A DNA stretch of 5,613 bases. Source: an uncultured Muribaculaceae bacterium (GTDB lineage: Bacteria; Bacteroidota; Bacteroidia; Bacteroidales; Muribaculaceae). Positions 5,592 through 5,613 of this stretch are shown one piece after another. The notes under the pieces are model-generated. The model was not told the DNA's origin and made no database searches. It was given only the letters and a program-made list of their open reading frames with translations. The DNA lies in the NCBI GenBank assembly GCA_947178235.1, contig CAMWXQ010000088.1, positions 1 through 5,613 on the forward strand, read 5' to 3'. Positions within the stretch are counted from its first letter, which is position 1. Each line of letters begins with the position of its first letter. The position numbers and the translations under genes are program-made.

Positions 5592-5613
5592 ATGCGTAAA
5601 AATCTAAGGGGGG
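5592..5613 (+). CDS. Possible start of a truncated downstream gene
   Basis: An ATG at 5592 opens a frame encoding MRKNLRG, which runs off the window end. A basic N-terminus of this type is common in Bacteroidetes exported proteins, but seven codons cannot identify a gene. Support comes only from the upstream promoter at 5426-5456, which would give it a leader of about 131 nt. It could equally be a chance ATG within a non-coding RNA. Confidence 0.25.

Noticed and set aside
5456..5613. tmRNA (ssrA), suggested by GGGGCTG near the start.
   Set aside because: The expected GGATTCGAC-like sequence is absent, no tag-peptide frame such as one ending ALAA is visible, and GGGG overlaps the -7 box and lies before the predicted transcription start.
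1..5613. CRISPR arrays, insertion sequences, tRNA or rRNA genes and defence-system genes.
   Set aside because: I saw no regularly spaced repeats, transposase motifs, tRNA cloverleaf with TTCGA arm or rRNA core sequence. The only mobile-type module is the toxin-antitoxin pair.

Overview
The window looks like a chromosomal segment from a high-GC member of the Bacteroidales; Muribaculaceae is my best guess, by inference only. Three things point to this phylum. There are promoters with the Bacteroidetes -33 TTG / -7 TAnnTTTG architecture at 4725-4755 and 5426-5456. The cyclophilin has the long internal insertion I associate with Bacteroidetes homologues. Shine-Dalgarno sequences are largely absent. 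Hand counts of single 60-base lines show about 65% GC in the glycosyltransferase, about 38% in the toxin gene and about 27% in the intergenic region before it, so the window is a compositional mosaic.

Left block (19-4290, plus strand, apparent operon with gaps of 25 and 5 nt): a cytoplasmic cyclophilin-type peptidyl-prolyl isomerase, then a two-domain glycosyltransferase (N-terminal GT2 domain, C-terminal fucosyltransferase-like domain), then a Wzx-type lipid-linked oligosaccharide flippase. The last two form a minimal assemble-and-flip pair for a surface polysaccharide. The isomerase is probably a housekeeping gene at the border of this locus or carried with it.

Middle block (4024-4760): a minus-strand hypothetical gene converges on wzx and overlaps its 3' end by 267 nt in exact codon register. 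A -7 box at 4644-4651 places its likely start at 4596 or 4602, not at the farthest upstream ATG. An AT-rich intergenic region follows, with back-to-back promoters and repeated AACTTT/AAAGTT words.

Right block (4761-5379, plus strand): a HigB/HigA type II toxin-antitoxin operon with the toxin gene first and a 14-nt overlap. Its promoter sits so close to the toxin ATG that the mRNA should be leaderless or nearly so.

Tail (5380-5613): a hairpin plus T-run that works as a terminator on the minus strand, then a well-formed Bacteroidetes promoter, then a roughly 130-nt structured segment of unknown identity. That segment contains a possible 27-codon ORF and ends in a strong stem-loop three bases before an ATG that could start the next gene. 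This unexplained leader or small RNA, the antisense gene overlap and the fused glycosyltransferase are the most interesting parts. I see no sign of a defence system, CRISPR array, insertion sequence, tRNA or rRNA.
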